This document shows positions 8,363 through 16,297 of a stretch of DNA of 64,000 nucleotides, in pieces (positions within the stretch are counted from its first letter, which is position 1; each line of letters begins with the position of its first letter). Below the pieces are notes generated by a model. That model was not told the DNA's origin. It saw only the letters and a list, made by a program, of their open reading frames with translations, and did no database searches. Where the stretch lies: contig PXYT01000002.1 of assembly GCA_003023725.1 (NCBI GenBank), forward strand, positions 116,261 to 180,260, written 5' to 3'. The position numbers were made by a program, and so were the translations under genes. Source of the stretch: Sulfobacillus benefaciens. Lineage in GTDB: Bacteria > Bacillota > Sulfobacillia > Sulfobacillales > Sulfobacillaceae.

Positions 8363-8833
8363 TTACCGCATCAACCGGGTCATCCACTCAATCACTTGTA
8401 GCATTAAATACGTGGTCCCCGCGGCCATCAATGGCCCCACCGGTATGCCCCCCCAAAATACAATTCCTAAAATCGAACCCACAATTAATCCAAACATTAA
8501 ATGGCTATTGTCAGCCAACAGTTGAAGTCCTCGCCCGTTGAGATTTGTGGCCACGGCCCCCCCAATTACCGCCAAAATCCCGGGAACGGTTAGAAAGCCG
8601 TGGAAAACCTCTTTCATGTTGACTTTCCCCACGGCAAAAGGAACCAACATGCCCACCGTCAAAAACAGCAGTCCCATTTCCACCGCTCGGCGTTCCAGGA
8701 CAGGGTACAAGAAGCTCATGCGCATAAATCGAATTCCTAAGAGGATGGTGGCCGATGCGGCCACCAAATGCGACCGGGCCCACATTCCCAAAATTAAAAT
8801 AAAGAGAAGACCAACGGTTTCCGTGGTAAACAT
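8363..8833 (-). CDS. DUF441 family integral membrane protein (YtwI type)
   Basis: 156 residues with four strongly hydrophobic segments and the DUF441 signature in the centre (GILAVIGGAVATNLNGRG) and C-terminal half (GSILGIVFWGGIPVGPL). Function unknown. An AAGGGGG site lies nine bases before the ATG. It appears to be the first gene of a unit DUF441-yqhV-deacetylase, since a terminator ends the com genes just upstream. Confidence 0.8.
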   Translation of the reverse strand: MFTTETVGLLFILILGMWARSHLVAASATILLGIRFMRMSFLYPVLERRAVEMGLLFLTVGMLVPFAVGKVNMKEVFHGFLTVPGILAVIGGAVATNLNGRGLQLLADNSHLMFGLIVGSILGIVFWGGIPVGPLMAAGTTYLMLQVIEWMTRLMR

Positions 8834-8881
8834 AGCGGCCCCCTTATTCCTTGTCCCACGGCCAGTTTATGAACGGTAGGG

Positions 8882-8916
8882 CAAAAAAAGACCGGCCCCC
8901 TTATGGGGACCGGCTA
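8882..8916 (-). terminator. Rho-independent terminator after comA-comB
   Basis: On the minus strand CCGGTCCCC pairs with GGGGGCCGG (one G-U) around an ATAA loop and is followed by a run of seven T. It lies 16 bases after the comB stop and separates that operon from the DUF441 gene. Confidence 0.85.
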
Positions 8917-8931
8917 TATCGTCTTCTGGCG

Positions 8932-9621
8932 TCACAAGTATGCAAACCATCCCGTGGATTGCCTGATGGGAACCCGGGAATAAATGTTTAGGGACGCGGC
9001 AAAATCGACGTCTTGTTCCAAGCCTTGGTCAATGAGTGTCTTAGCGTGCGAGGCTAAGCGAATTCCCTGGATCAGATCGTCTTGCCACCGGTTATAGAGA
9101 GCACAAGCTAAATGAGCGCTATCGGTCCGAAATTCTTGGGGCCAGTAACTGACGATAGCGCCTGCTGCCAACACATCCTCCAAAGCCAGTTGACCTTCCG
9201 TACCGGCACAAACCACTAATCCTTGATCACTCGCTCGCCGCTGAGCCTCGGCACAAGCCCTGGCGTTAACCAAGGATCCTAGAGCCACCCAGCGAGCACG
9301 CTCCACACGCTGCACCGCCTGGGTCCCGTTGGTGGTGCTCAGAACCACAAGACGATTCTGAACCATGGTTTCTGGATAGTCGAAAGGCGAATTGCCTGCA
9401 TCAAATCCAGGAAGCGGGCGGTTTTGCCGTTCTCCGCCCAACAAGAGCTCAGGGTTCTCAGCCCGCATTGAGAAGGCTTTTTCCACATCGGCAACGGGCA
9501 GCACACCTTTCGCACCCGCCTCCAATATCTTGGCCATCGTTGTGGTAGCACGCAGGGCGTCCACAACTACCACGGCACAATTGTCAAGAAGCGGCATGTC
9601 ATCTTGCCACCGAAATATCAC
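8932..9621 (-). CDS. comB: 2-phosphosulfolactate phosphatase
   Basis: ComB removes phosphate from (R)-2-phospho-3-sulfolactate to give sulfolactate. In methanogens this leads to coenzyme M; in spore formers sulfolactate can accumulate in the spore. The 229-residue protein has the family landmarks VVVDALRATTT near the N-terminus, LLGGERQNRPLPGFDAGNSP, and LSTTNGTQA, each typical of the ComB fold. The start is GTG 9621, one base after the comA stop (TGATGTG), so the two genes are coupled. A strong terminator follows. Confidence 0.9.
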   Translation of the reverse strand: MIFRWQDDMPLLDNCAVVVVDALRATTTMAKILEAGAKGVLPVADVEKAFSMRAENPELLLGGERQNRPLPGFDAGNSPFDYPETMVQNRLVVLSTTNGTQAVQRVERARWVALGSLVNARACAEAQRRASDQGLVVCAGTEGQLALEDVLAAGAIVSYWPQEFRTDSAHLACALYNRWQDDLIQGIRLASHAKTLIDQGLEQDVDFAASLNIYSRVPIRQSTGWFAYL

Positions 9622-9622
9622 A

Positions 9623-10522
9623 TCAACTGAGCGGATGGTTCACACCTCTTTTTACGCTGCTCTTCACCGATGTCGGACCGAGGGCAGGCGTTTTAACTTG
9701 ACATACAGTTAAATAATAATGGCGAAGGGTGTCTCCCCGCAAGCCAACCCGTAAGGCCTCCAAAGCGAGAACATCCTGAGGCTGCACGTTTCCCAGATTG
9801 ACATTCGGGCCAAATCGGAGGATAAGTTCCTGCTGCTGGCTCTTTTGCGGTGCTTCCCACAAAATTCGGCCAAGATCGGTTATGTGCGTGACCAGTTCCT
9901 GCAATTCGTCCTCAAGAACCTGACCTTCGTCGTCATAAATAACTGCCCCTTCTCCGCTTTCCCGGCCTTCCACAATTACCGTGTCCGCTCCGGATTTCAA
10001 ATCCCTTTGAACCTGTTGCCACAATGTCATGGCCCGCATTTTATCCCGACGGTCTTTCTTACCGACTTCACTAAGAATTAACGAAAATCCATAGGCACGG
10101 GCAAGCTGGATGGTTTGGACACGGGTTTCCTGATCCAGATCAATGGTGCCGTCCGAGACCTCGATACCAGTAAAGCCCAGATCCCTGGCTCGGTCAAAAT
10201 ATTCCACCACACGTCCTTGCAATAACGCCAACTCTAAAAAAGTGCCACCGGGGAATATGTCCACCCCATAAGATTTGACTAACTCAACTTTTTGCCTCAG
10301 CAACCGCGTTTTGTAAAACGCCGAGGTGCCAAAAGTCAGCTTGACGTGATCCACATAATCACCCGCCAGCTCCATTAAATCCCTGGTATCGGTTAAACCC
10401 AGTCCCTTGTCAATGACCATTGTCAGTCCACGCTGTCGTGGTTTTTCGGTCCGATCGGGATGGGGAAAGTCCAATATATCAAACCAGGCTTTGTCTGTCC
10501 TACTCACTGTGGGTGCCTCCAT
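9623..10522 (-). CDS. comA: Phosphosulfolactate synthase
   Basis: ComA adds sulfite to phosphoenolpyruvate to form (R)-2-phospho-3-sulfolactate. Family motifs are clear: LTMVIDKGLGL, VKLTFGTSA, FPGGTFLE, GFTGIEVSDG and EVGKKD in a TIM barrel. From ATG 10522 the protein has 299 residues, about 40 more than usual, the excess being at the C-terminus. The frame stays open to 10765, but that extension has no family similarity and crosses the divergent MFS gene. The ribosome site is weak (purine-rich, no GGAGG). Neither comC nor later coenzyme M genes are in the window, so free sulfolactate is the likely product. Confidence 0.9.
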   Translation of the reverse strand: MEAPTVSRTDKAWFDILDFPHPDRTEKPRQRGLTMVIDKGLGLTDTRDLMELAGDYVDHVKLTFGTSAFYKTRLLRQKVELVKSYGVDIFPGGTFLELALLQGRVVEYFDRARDLGFTGIEVSDGTIDLDQETRVQTIQLARAYGFSLILSEVGKKDRRDKMRAMTLWQQVQRDLKSGADTVIVEGRESGEGAVIYDDEGQVLEDELQELVTHITDLGRILWEAPQKSQQQELILRFGPNVNLGNVQPQDVLALEALRVGLRGDTLRHYYLTVCQVKTPALGPTSVKSSVKRGVNHPLS

Positions 10523-10746
10523 TTCTTTTATTTCTTTGGCACCATATTCGAACGCAACAGACAAAGTGAGAGAGAAATATTGGATGACGCCGCTTTTTCC
10601 CGGGACCCGGGAGACTCCCAGAACGGCGTCCTCGAAGATCTGTAGGAGGAGCGAGGATCCCCTCACAAATATTGGAATCATGCCCGGAACTAAAGCAGGA
10701 CATGTTAACGGTGTTAAGTTGACGACAAGGTAGGGAGGCAAGCGGC

Positions 10747-12090
10747 ATGGCTCAACGTGCCCCAAAGGGCAACCGGCATCACTCGAATGATGCCTTGGAC
10801 CAGCTGTCCCATGGCTGGAAGTTATGGATTCTGACTACCGTTCCATTTATTATGGTTCTGGGTAATTCAATGTTAATTCCGGTTTTGCCCAAGATGATGA
10901 AAGTCATGCATCTCACCCTGTTCCAAGCGGGACTCATCATCACGATTTTTTCCATTCCCGCCGGGATTATCATTCCCTTCGCCGGTGCCTTATCCGATCG
11001 TATTGGCCGGCGTGTTATCATGACCCCTGCTTTAGTAACGTACGGTCTCGCGGGATTGGGAGCGGGACTTTCCGCGTGGCCGCTCCCTCATCCCTACTAC
11101 TGGATCATGGGGTTTCGGCTATTGCAGGGAATCGGAGCGGGAGGTACTTATCAGTTGGCCATGGCCGTAGCCGGAGACATGTTTCAGTCACAAAAACGGG
11201 CTGAGGCTCTGGGCATTTTAGAAGCGGCGAATGGACTGGGCAAGGTGGTCTCGCCCATCACGGGGTCCGCTTTGGCCCTCATCGTTTGGTTCGCTCCGTT
11301 TTTTGTTTATGGAGTGTTGTCCTTTCCGGTCGCTCTGGCAATATGGATCTTCCTTAAAGAACCCCGTCCCGACCGCCAAGGCGGAATGACAGAGTATTGG
11401 CAAGGATTGAAGACAACATTTACCACCAAAACCGCATCCATTCTCACCACTTTTTTAGCAGGTGCGGTGGTTCTCTTCATTCTTTTTGGCGTTTTAAGTT
11501 ACCTCGCCGATATATTGGAAAAAAACTTTGGATACGGTGAATTTGCCCGTGGCCTGATTATCGCGGTTCCGGTGCTGGCTTCGGCTCTGACATCTTATAT
11601 TTCGGGCACCGTTTTGCAAAAACGACTGGCCCAATGGTCCCGGCCCATCGTCGTTCTCGGAATGAGTCTTGTTGCTCTGGCTATGGCCATTGAACCATTT
11701 TTCGCCACAGTCAATCCCTTCGTGGCCGTTTCTATTCTTGTGCTGCAGGGCATTGGGACCGGCAGCGTGCTTCCCTCCGTTAACACCCTGGTTACCAGTG
11801 CCACCTCCTCAAAAGAACGGGGTGTGGTCACAAGTCTTTACGGCAGCGTGCGATTTTTCGGTGTTGCCATGGGACCCCCGCTATTTGCAATGGCCATGAT
11901 TCATCCGTATGTCACATTTTGGGCCACTTCCGCTCTCGCCGCAGGGACGGCGTTGTTATGCTGGTTTTTCATCAATGAAAGACAAATGCTGCCCAAATCA
12001 ATTCGAGGCGGCAACGGGGGTCCTGGTGGCAGTCCCGATTCCGAGACATCTAAGATATATGTCCCTCCTACCCGTCCCCCTCTGCGTTGA
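10747..12090 (+). CDS. Major facilitator superfamily transporter (drug efflux type)
   Basis: 447 residues, 12 predicted membrane helices. The MFS loop 2-3 motif is present (GALSDRIGRR, about 77-86) and the antiporter-type motif near helix 5 follows (GILEAANGLGKVVSPITG). The overall sequence resembles the Bmr/Blt/YfmO group of proton-driven exporters. A substrate cannot be inferred. The ATG follows GGGAGGCAAGCGGC. It is transcribed away from comA-comB across a shared intergenic region of about 220 bases, so an export role for sulfolactate is possible but unsupported. The C-terminal tail is glycine- and proline-rich and cytosolic. Confidence 0.85.
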   Translation: MAQRAPKGNRHHSNDALDQLSHGWKLWILTTVPFIMVLGNSMLIPVLPKMMKVMHLTLFQAGLIITIFSIPAGIIIPFAGALSDRIGRRVIMTPALVTYGLAGLGAGLSAWPLPHPYYWIMGFRLLQGIGAGGTYQLAMAVAGDMFQSQKRAEALGILEAANGLGKVVSPITGSALALIVWFAPFFVYGVLSFPVALAIWIFLKEPRPDRQGGMTEYWQGLKTTFTTKTASILTTFLAGAVVLFILFGVLSYLADILEKNFGYGEFARGLIIAVPVLASALTSYISGTVLQKRLAQWSRPIVVLGMSLVALAMAIEPFFATVNPFVAVSILVLQGIGTGSVLPSVNTLVTSATSSKERGVVTSLYGSVRFFGVAMGPPLFAMAMIHPYVTFWATSALAAGTALLCWFFINERQMLPKSIRGGNGGPGGSPDSETSKIYVPPTRPPLR

Positions 12091-12160
12091 TTAGCATTAT
12101 GAGTTTTGTCATTCTTTGTCAATTCTTTTGAGGCTTCGAAAACAATTCCCAAAGGTTTCC

Positions 12161-12190
12161 GGATTAAAAACGTCGACGGGAGTCATACTA
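12161..12190 (+). promoter_or_regulatory. Sigma-G-like promoter for the spore protein gene
   Basis: CATACTA at 12184-12190 is an exact match to the sigma-G -10 element. GGATTA at 12161-12166, 17 bases upstream, matches four of six positions of the TGAATA -35. The spacing to the SASP start (about 30 bases) fits a forespore-specific transcript. Confidence 0.65.
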
Positions 12191-12221
12191 ACAACACCAC
12201 GCGAACAAGGAGGTGAAAACA

Positions 12222-12446
12222 ATGGCACGAGGAAGCACTACCGGAAACCGTGCGCTGGTAACCGGCGCTCAAAGAGCCCTGGACCAGTTCAAGTACGAAG
12301 TGGCTCACGAACTGGGTCTGCAAGGCGTTGAAGATGGCTACTGGGGAGAGATTCCCGCCCGCCAATGCGGAGCAGTTGGGGGGCACATGGTGCGTAAGAT
12401 GATTGAAATGGCCGAACAAAATATGGCCGGCCGCACCAATCGTTAA
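12222..12446 (+). CDS. Alpha/beta-type small acid-soluble spore protein
   Basis: 74 residues with a very strong ribosome site (AAGGAGGTGAAAACA before ATG). The SASP core is unmistakable: ALDQFKYEVAHELGL, which contains the Gpr cleavage region around YEVAHE, then DGYWGEIPARQCGAVGG and a C-terminal amphipathic helix. These proteins coat spore DNA in an A-like form, protect it against UV and heat, and are degraded at germination. The protease that does this, gpr, is 4 kb away. A sigma-G-like promoter lies upstream and a perfect palindromic terminator follows. Confidence 0.95.
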   Translation: MARGSTTGNRALVTGAQRALDQFKYEVAHELGLQGVEDGYWGEIPARQCGAVGGHMVRKMIEMAEQNMAGRTNR

Positions 12447-12471
12447 TCCCTTGGACTCGTTGGTAGCACTT

Positions 12472-12499
12472 AAAAATGGACGGGCGCCCGTCCATTTTT
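12472..12499 (+). terminator. Palindromic terminator after the SASP gene
   Basis: A 28-base perfect palindrome, AAAAATGGACGGGC followed by its complement, ends in five T on either strand. It lies 25 bases after the SASP stop and could work in both directions. Confidence 0.85.
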
Positions 12500-12500
12500 C

Positions 12501-12529
12501 TTGCATGTTTGTATATCTTTTCTTATGAT
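12501..12529 (+). promoter_or_regulatory. Probable promoter of the oxyanion ABC operon
   Basis: TTGCAT (12501-12506) and TATGAT (12524-12529) are separated by 17 bases, each one mismatch from the sigma-A consensus. The first gene of the operon starts 41 bases downstream. Confidence 0.6.
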
Positions 12530-12570
12530 GTAAATAATATTTGACATTGTGCAAGGAGACAGCGACACCC

Positions 12571-13569
12571 ATGATAAGGCTAAGGCAACGAGTCCGATTT
12601 TCAGTGGCGATCCTCAGTTGTACCGGTCTTCTGGCCGGATGCGGATCGCCTGCCTCTTCACCAGCCCATAGTGGATCTGAGCCCATGGTTCACGTTGTAT
12701 TTGCCGGTTCCCTGGAACTGGTTAACAATCAATATCTAGGCCCTGCATTTGAAAAAGCCAAACATATCCGTTATCAGGGACAAGGAGGCGGTTCTTATGG
12801 TATGGCTCATGAGATTGCCTCGGGCAGTGTGTCGGCCAACGTGTTTGAAAGCATTGGCTACGGTCCGGTTCAGGATTTGGGGAGATCCGGAAATCCTTGG
12901 GCCCTCGCTGTAGCCTCGAGCCCGCTGGTTCTCGCGTACAACGATCACACACCGTATGCCGCCCAACTCAACCAAATTCGCTCCGGAAAAAAGCCCTTCC
13001 GTGATCTGTTTCGCATCTTAACACGACCGGGTTTCAAGTTAGGCCGTACCAATCCGAATACCGATCCTCAAGGCCAGGCCTTTGTTATGGCGATGGAGTT
13101 GGCGCAGAAGCTGTACCATCTACCTCGGGGTATGCCTAAACAAATCTTAGGTTCCACAACGGGAGGATCAGAAATTTACACGGAAGAAGGAATTCTCTCG
13201 CTTCTTCAATCCGGCGGTCTTGATGCCTCCAGTGCATTTTTATCGGAGGCTATACAGCGGCACTTGAATTATATCGTCTTTCCCCCAAAACTTAATTTTT
13301 CCGACCCCAAGGATTCGGGATGGTACCGACAGGCCCATGTGAGGCTGTCTAACGGCAGCATTGTTTATGGAACCCCCCTTGCCATCGATGTCACGGCCGT
13401 TGGCCATCCTCCTTCAAGCCAAGCGATCAGTTTTATCAAGTTTTTGATCTCTGCCAAAGGCCAATCCCTTCTGCGCAAGGAGGGCTATACCGTCTTTCCT
13501 CCCTTTGTCTTGGGTCAGGCTAAAGCTCTGCCCCATGCTTTTGGCAAGGAACTGAACCATGCTCTATAA
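12571..13569 (+). CDS. wtpA: Extracellular solute-binding lipoprotein, tungstate/molybdate (WtpA/ModA) type
   Basis: 332 residues. A lipoprotein signal ends in LLAGC with the lipidated Cys at about residue 24. The mature part is a type II periplasmic-binding fold: HVVFAGSLELV at the start, the FARTxPxxDPxG-like GRTNPNTDPQGQAF segment, and later EEGILSLLQSG, which fit the WtpA branch (COG0725-like) that binds tungstate or molybdate. Sulfate or another oxyanion is not excluded. ATG 12571 follows AAGGAG at about 12 bases. The permease gene overlaps the end by 11 bases. Confidence 0.75.
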   Translation: MIRLRQRVRFSVAILSCTGLLAGCGSPASSPAHSGSEPMVHVVFAGSLELVNNQYLGPAFEKAKHIRYQGQGGGSYGMAHEIASGSVSANVFESIGYGPVQDLGRSGNPWALAVASSPLVLAYNDHTPYAAQLNQIRSGKKPFRDLFRILTRPGFKLGRTNPNTDPQGQAFVMAMELAQKLYHLPRGMPKQILGSTTGGSEIYTEEGILSLLQSGGLDASSAFLSEAIQRHLNYIVFPPKLNFSDPKDSGWYRQAHVRLSNGSIVYGTPLAIDVTAVGHPPSSQAISFIKFLISAKGQSLLRKEGYTVFPPFVLGQAKALPHAFGKELNHAL

Positions 13570-14320
13570 GGCCGGAAAGGCCGTAACAATCTTTGTCCTA
13601 ATATTAACGGCAGTGCCCCTTGTGGTTCTAATTGGACAGGGTTCGCGGTTTTTTGGCTCCGCTATGACTGTTCCCGGTGCCGCTGATGCCTTGTGGACCA
13701 CGTTATCATCCGGCGTGCTAGCTTTGGGGCTATGTTTTGTGATAGGGTTGCCCACTGCTTACTGGCTGGGCAATCAACGCTCACATACCCGCATTAAGCA
13801 AATCTCCGCCGTTTTGCTGGTCACAGCATTGCTCATGCCCCCATTAGTCCTGGGATTGGTACTAGCCTATATCTTGGCACCAACCACGCTGATAGGATCC
13901 TGGCTCAATACGGTCCACAGCGCCTCCAACACGTTTACGGCCCTGGTTCTCGCCGAGGTCTACGAGGCACTTCCTTATTTTGTGTTAACCGCATGGAGCG
14001 CTTTTGCTATGATCCCCAGAGAGTGGGAAGAAGAAGCTTGGGTGTTGCACAAAACTCCGTGGCAGACTTTTCGTTTTGTGTTATGGCCGGCTTCCCGACC
14101 AGGACTCTTGACAGCCACATGGATGGCTTGGGCCCGCATCGTAGGGGCATTCGGGTCACCTGTCGTCGTGGCTTACCATCCAACGGCGTTGCCCGTGCAA
14201 ATTTGGATTACGATTGAAGAATCCGGATTGCCCCAGGCATTGGCTCTGGCATTATGGCTTGTGCTAATTGGCTTGCCTCTGCCTGCCTGGCTGACTTGGA
14301 AGAAAAGAGGCATTCTATGA
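13559..14320 (+). CDS. wtpB: ABC transporter permease, ModB/WtpB type
   Basis: 253 residues with about six membrane helices. The EAA-type cytoplasmic loop is EEEAWVLHKTPWQTFRFVLWP (described in part), close to the ExxAxxxGxxxxxxFxxVxLP pattern of molybdate and sulfate permeases. It starts within the binding-protein gene and its stop shares ATGA with the ATPase gene, so binding protein, permease and ATPase are cotranslated. Confidence 0.85.
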   Translation: MLYKAGKAVTIFVLILTAVPLVVLIGQGSRFFGSAMTVPGAADALWTTLSSGVLALGLCFVIGLPTAYWLGNQRSHTRIKQISAVLLVTALLMPPLVLGLVLAYILAPTTLIGSWLNTVHSASNTFTALVLAEVYEALPYFVLTAWSAFAMIPREWEEEAWVLHKTPWQTFRFVLWPASRPGLLTATWMAWARIVGAFGSPVVVAYHPTALPVQIWITIEESGLPQALALALWLVLIGLPLPAWLTWKKRGIL

Positions 14321-15285
14321 GCTTGGCACTAAAGACGGCTGGGCATTCTTTTTTACGAGGAGAAGCCGAGTGGATTTCGGGACTCAACGCGATCATTGGG
14401 CCGTCGGGCGCCGGAAAAACCACGTTGCTGCGGCTCCTGGCAGGCCTGGGTGAAAAAACGGCTGACATTCGGTTCAAAAATGCCGCGTGGCAAGGCCGTG
14501 ATCATTATTTGCCTCCCTATCTCAGACCCATCGCTTTTGTTCCCCAGTATCCGAGCCTCATCCCCTTTCGTCGTATCCGCCAGCAAATCGAGTGGGTGCT
14601 GTCCCCCAGTTCCCGGTCGTACTTGGAAGAATGGGCCGAGGAACTGGAAATCCTCCCGTTATTGGACCGTTATCCCCGGATGCTGTCCGGAGGAGAACAG
14701 CAAAGAGCGGCCATTTTACGGGCACTGGCCACAGGCCAGCCGATGCTGTTACTGGATGAAGCTTTGTCTCAGGTTGAGGACCGGCTCCGGCAACACTGTT
14801 TACAATGTCTCAAACACAATCCTCCGGTTCCCTGGGTGTTTTATTCCACGCACCGTCTGGAGGAGGCTCTTGAATTCAGTGATACCCTAACTGTCATTAC
14901 TGAAGGACAGATCCACAGTCCTCAGACACCGCAAGATCTTCTTATGGCCCCCCCCAACGCGCATGTCGCTTGGATGCTCGGATATCGCGGAAGCTTCCCT
15001 TTGGACAGCCAGCGCTTTGTCCTCATTCATCCCGCCCGAGTTGTTCTCGGGGCTCATCCGGAACAGGGCCTAGTGTACCCTGCGCGTATCGATGTCCGGT
15101 CAAAACCCCGCTCCCTGCTGAGCCAGTGGACCGTGAGCGGACATAATACTACCTGGCATTGGGACTTGCCTCAATATGTCAAGGAATGGCAGGGAAATGC
15201 CATTACCATTATCGACCCCGTCATTGTATCCTATGCGCTAAACCGTGAGGAGGCTCAGTCATATGCTCAGCATGTCTCTTGGTAA
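14317..15285 (+). CDS. wtpC: ABC transporter ATP-binding protein, ModC/WtpC type
   Basis: 322 residues. Walker A GPSGAGKTT (28-36), signature LSGGEQQR (123-130), Walker B MLLLDEAL (143-150) and switch His in STHR (179) are all present. The D-loop is unusual: after the catalytic Glu the usual PLSALD reads ALSQVE, with Ala for Pro and Glu for Asp. The C-terminal 120 residues take the place of the ModC regulatory (TOBE-like) region but are weakly conserved. Overlaps: ATGA with the permease and 23 bases with the regulator downstream. Confidence 0.85.
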   Translation: MSLALKTAGHSFLRGEAEWISGLNAIIGPSGAGKTTLLRLLAGLGEKTADIRFKNAAWQGRDHYLPPYLRPIAFVPQYPSLIPFRRIRQQIEWVLSPSSRSYLEEWAEELEILPLLDRYPRMLSGGEQQRAAILRALATGQPMLLLDEALSQVEDRLRQHCLQCLKHNPPVPWVFYSTHRLEEALEFSDTLTVITEGQIHSPQTPQDLLMAPPNAHVAWMLGYRGSFPLDSQRFVLIHPARVVLGAHPEQGLVYPARIDVRSKPRSLLSQWTVSGHNTTWHWDLPQYVKEWQGNAITIIDPVIVSYALNREEAQSYAQHVSW

Positions 15286-16297
15286 AATTATTCGCACTGA
15301 ACGCCAGCACAAAGGAATGACCCAGTCGCAACTGGCTGCCCTGTTGGGAATTTCCCGGCAAACCCTCATCAATGCGGAACAAGACAAAGTGGCCGTTCCC
15401 TTTCATACGATGGCGCGACTGCAGAAAATTCTCGGCATCTCACTCGACCAAATCGCCATCGTCATAAACCCGGAGGAGTCGTATCTTCAATGGTGGCCGG
15501 AGATGCCGGCGCAATCGGGGCCGGTGGTCGGTGCAATTGTGGGAGAGCGGGTAGTCGTGTCTCCCATTCAGGCCACTTTAACGCAAGATGTCAGTAACGG
15601 ATGGTGGGACCTGGACACTGGGCGCATCCATTGGTATAACCGGGAAGACATATCACGACAAATTTTTGCAGCCGGATGTGATCCCTTTCTCCCCTGGCTG
15701 GTCCGCGCCTTTCACGAAAACCACAGTGCTTTTCGCCTCATACCGTTTTCCATGGCCAGTGAAAAAGCCGTCGATGCCCTCCGCAAGGGGGTTGTGCATT
15801 TGGCCGGTTCTCACCTATACGATCCCGAACGGCACGTATATAACCGGATAGCCAGAAGCGGTGAAAGGTGGATCTATATTGGTTACCTCGACTGGGAAGA
15901 AGGGCGCGTGTATGCTCCCGGAAATCCCGGTGGCCATAAAATGTGGGCACTTAGGGAGCCGGGCAGCGAAGCTTTAGCTCTATTTTACCGCCACTGCACC
16001 CTAGACCCCGGCCTTTCCACTCAAATTCAACACTTTTTGACCCATTCCGATCTCGTAGCCTTTGTTCGGTCTTCCGGAGTGCAGGGTGTATCGATCGGCA
16101 GTTTAGCCCAATTGCAAGGTCTTGCGTTCGAGCCCTGGGCCACAGAACATTTTGAGTGGATAGCCGAGCCATCCAGCCTTCATCAGCCCTGGTTCGAAGC
16201 CTTTATGACAGCACTGGAACGCTCTTCCCTTTACCGCCAACTGAGTGCGCTGCCACATCAAACGTGCGTCAACTGGGCTCGCATTCGCCAGGATTAA
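15263..16297 (+). CDS. XRE-type HTH regulator fused to a periplasmic-binding-like domain
   Basis: 344 residues. Residues about 5-60 form a Cro/C1-type helix-turn-helix (IRTERQHKGMTQSQLAALLG and ISRQTLINAEQ). From about 90 on there is a substrate-binding-like domain of the COG1910 kind seen in one-component molybdate or tungstate regulators. Since it is the last gene of the wtp-like operon and overlaps the ATPase by 23 bases, it probably senses the transported oxyanion and represses or activates this operon. ATG 15263 has GAGGAGG eight bases upstream. Its stop and that of gpr share the same TTAA. Confidence 0.8.
   Translation: MLSMSLGKIIRTERQHKGMTQSQLAALLGISRQTLINAEQDKVAVPFHTMARLQKILGISLDQIAIVINPEESYLQWWPEMPAQSGPVVGAIVGERVVVSPIQATLTQDVSNGWWDLDTGRIHWYNREDISRQIFAAGCDPFLPWLVRAFHENHSAFRLIPFSMASEKAVDALRKGVVHLAGSHLYDPERHVYNRIARSGERWIYIGYLDWEEGRVYAPGNPGGHKMWALREPGSEALALFYRHCTLDPGLSTQIQHFLTHSDLVAFVRSSGVQGVSIGSLAQLQGLAFEPWATEHFEWIAEPSSLHQPWFEAFMTALERSSLYRQLSALPHQTCVNWARIRQD

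Noticed and set aside
10522..10765. 81-residue N-terminal extension of comA
   Set aside because: The frame is open, but it crosses the start of the divergent MFS gene and has no match to the family; ATG 10522 aligns with known ComA.
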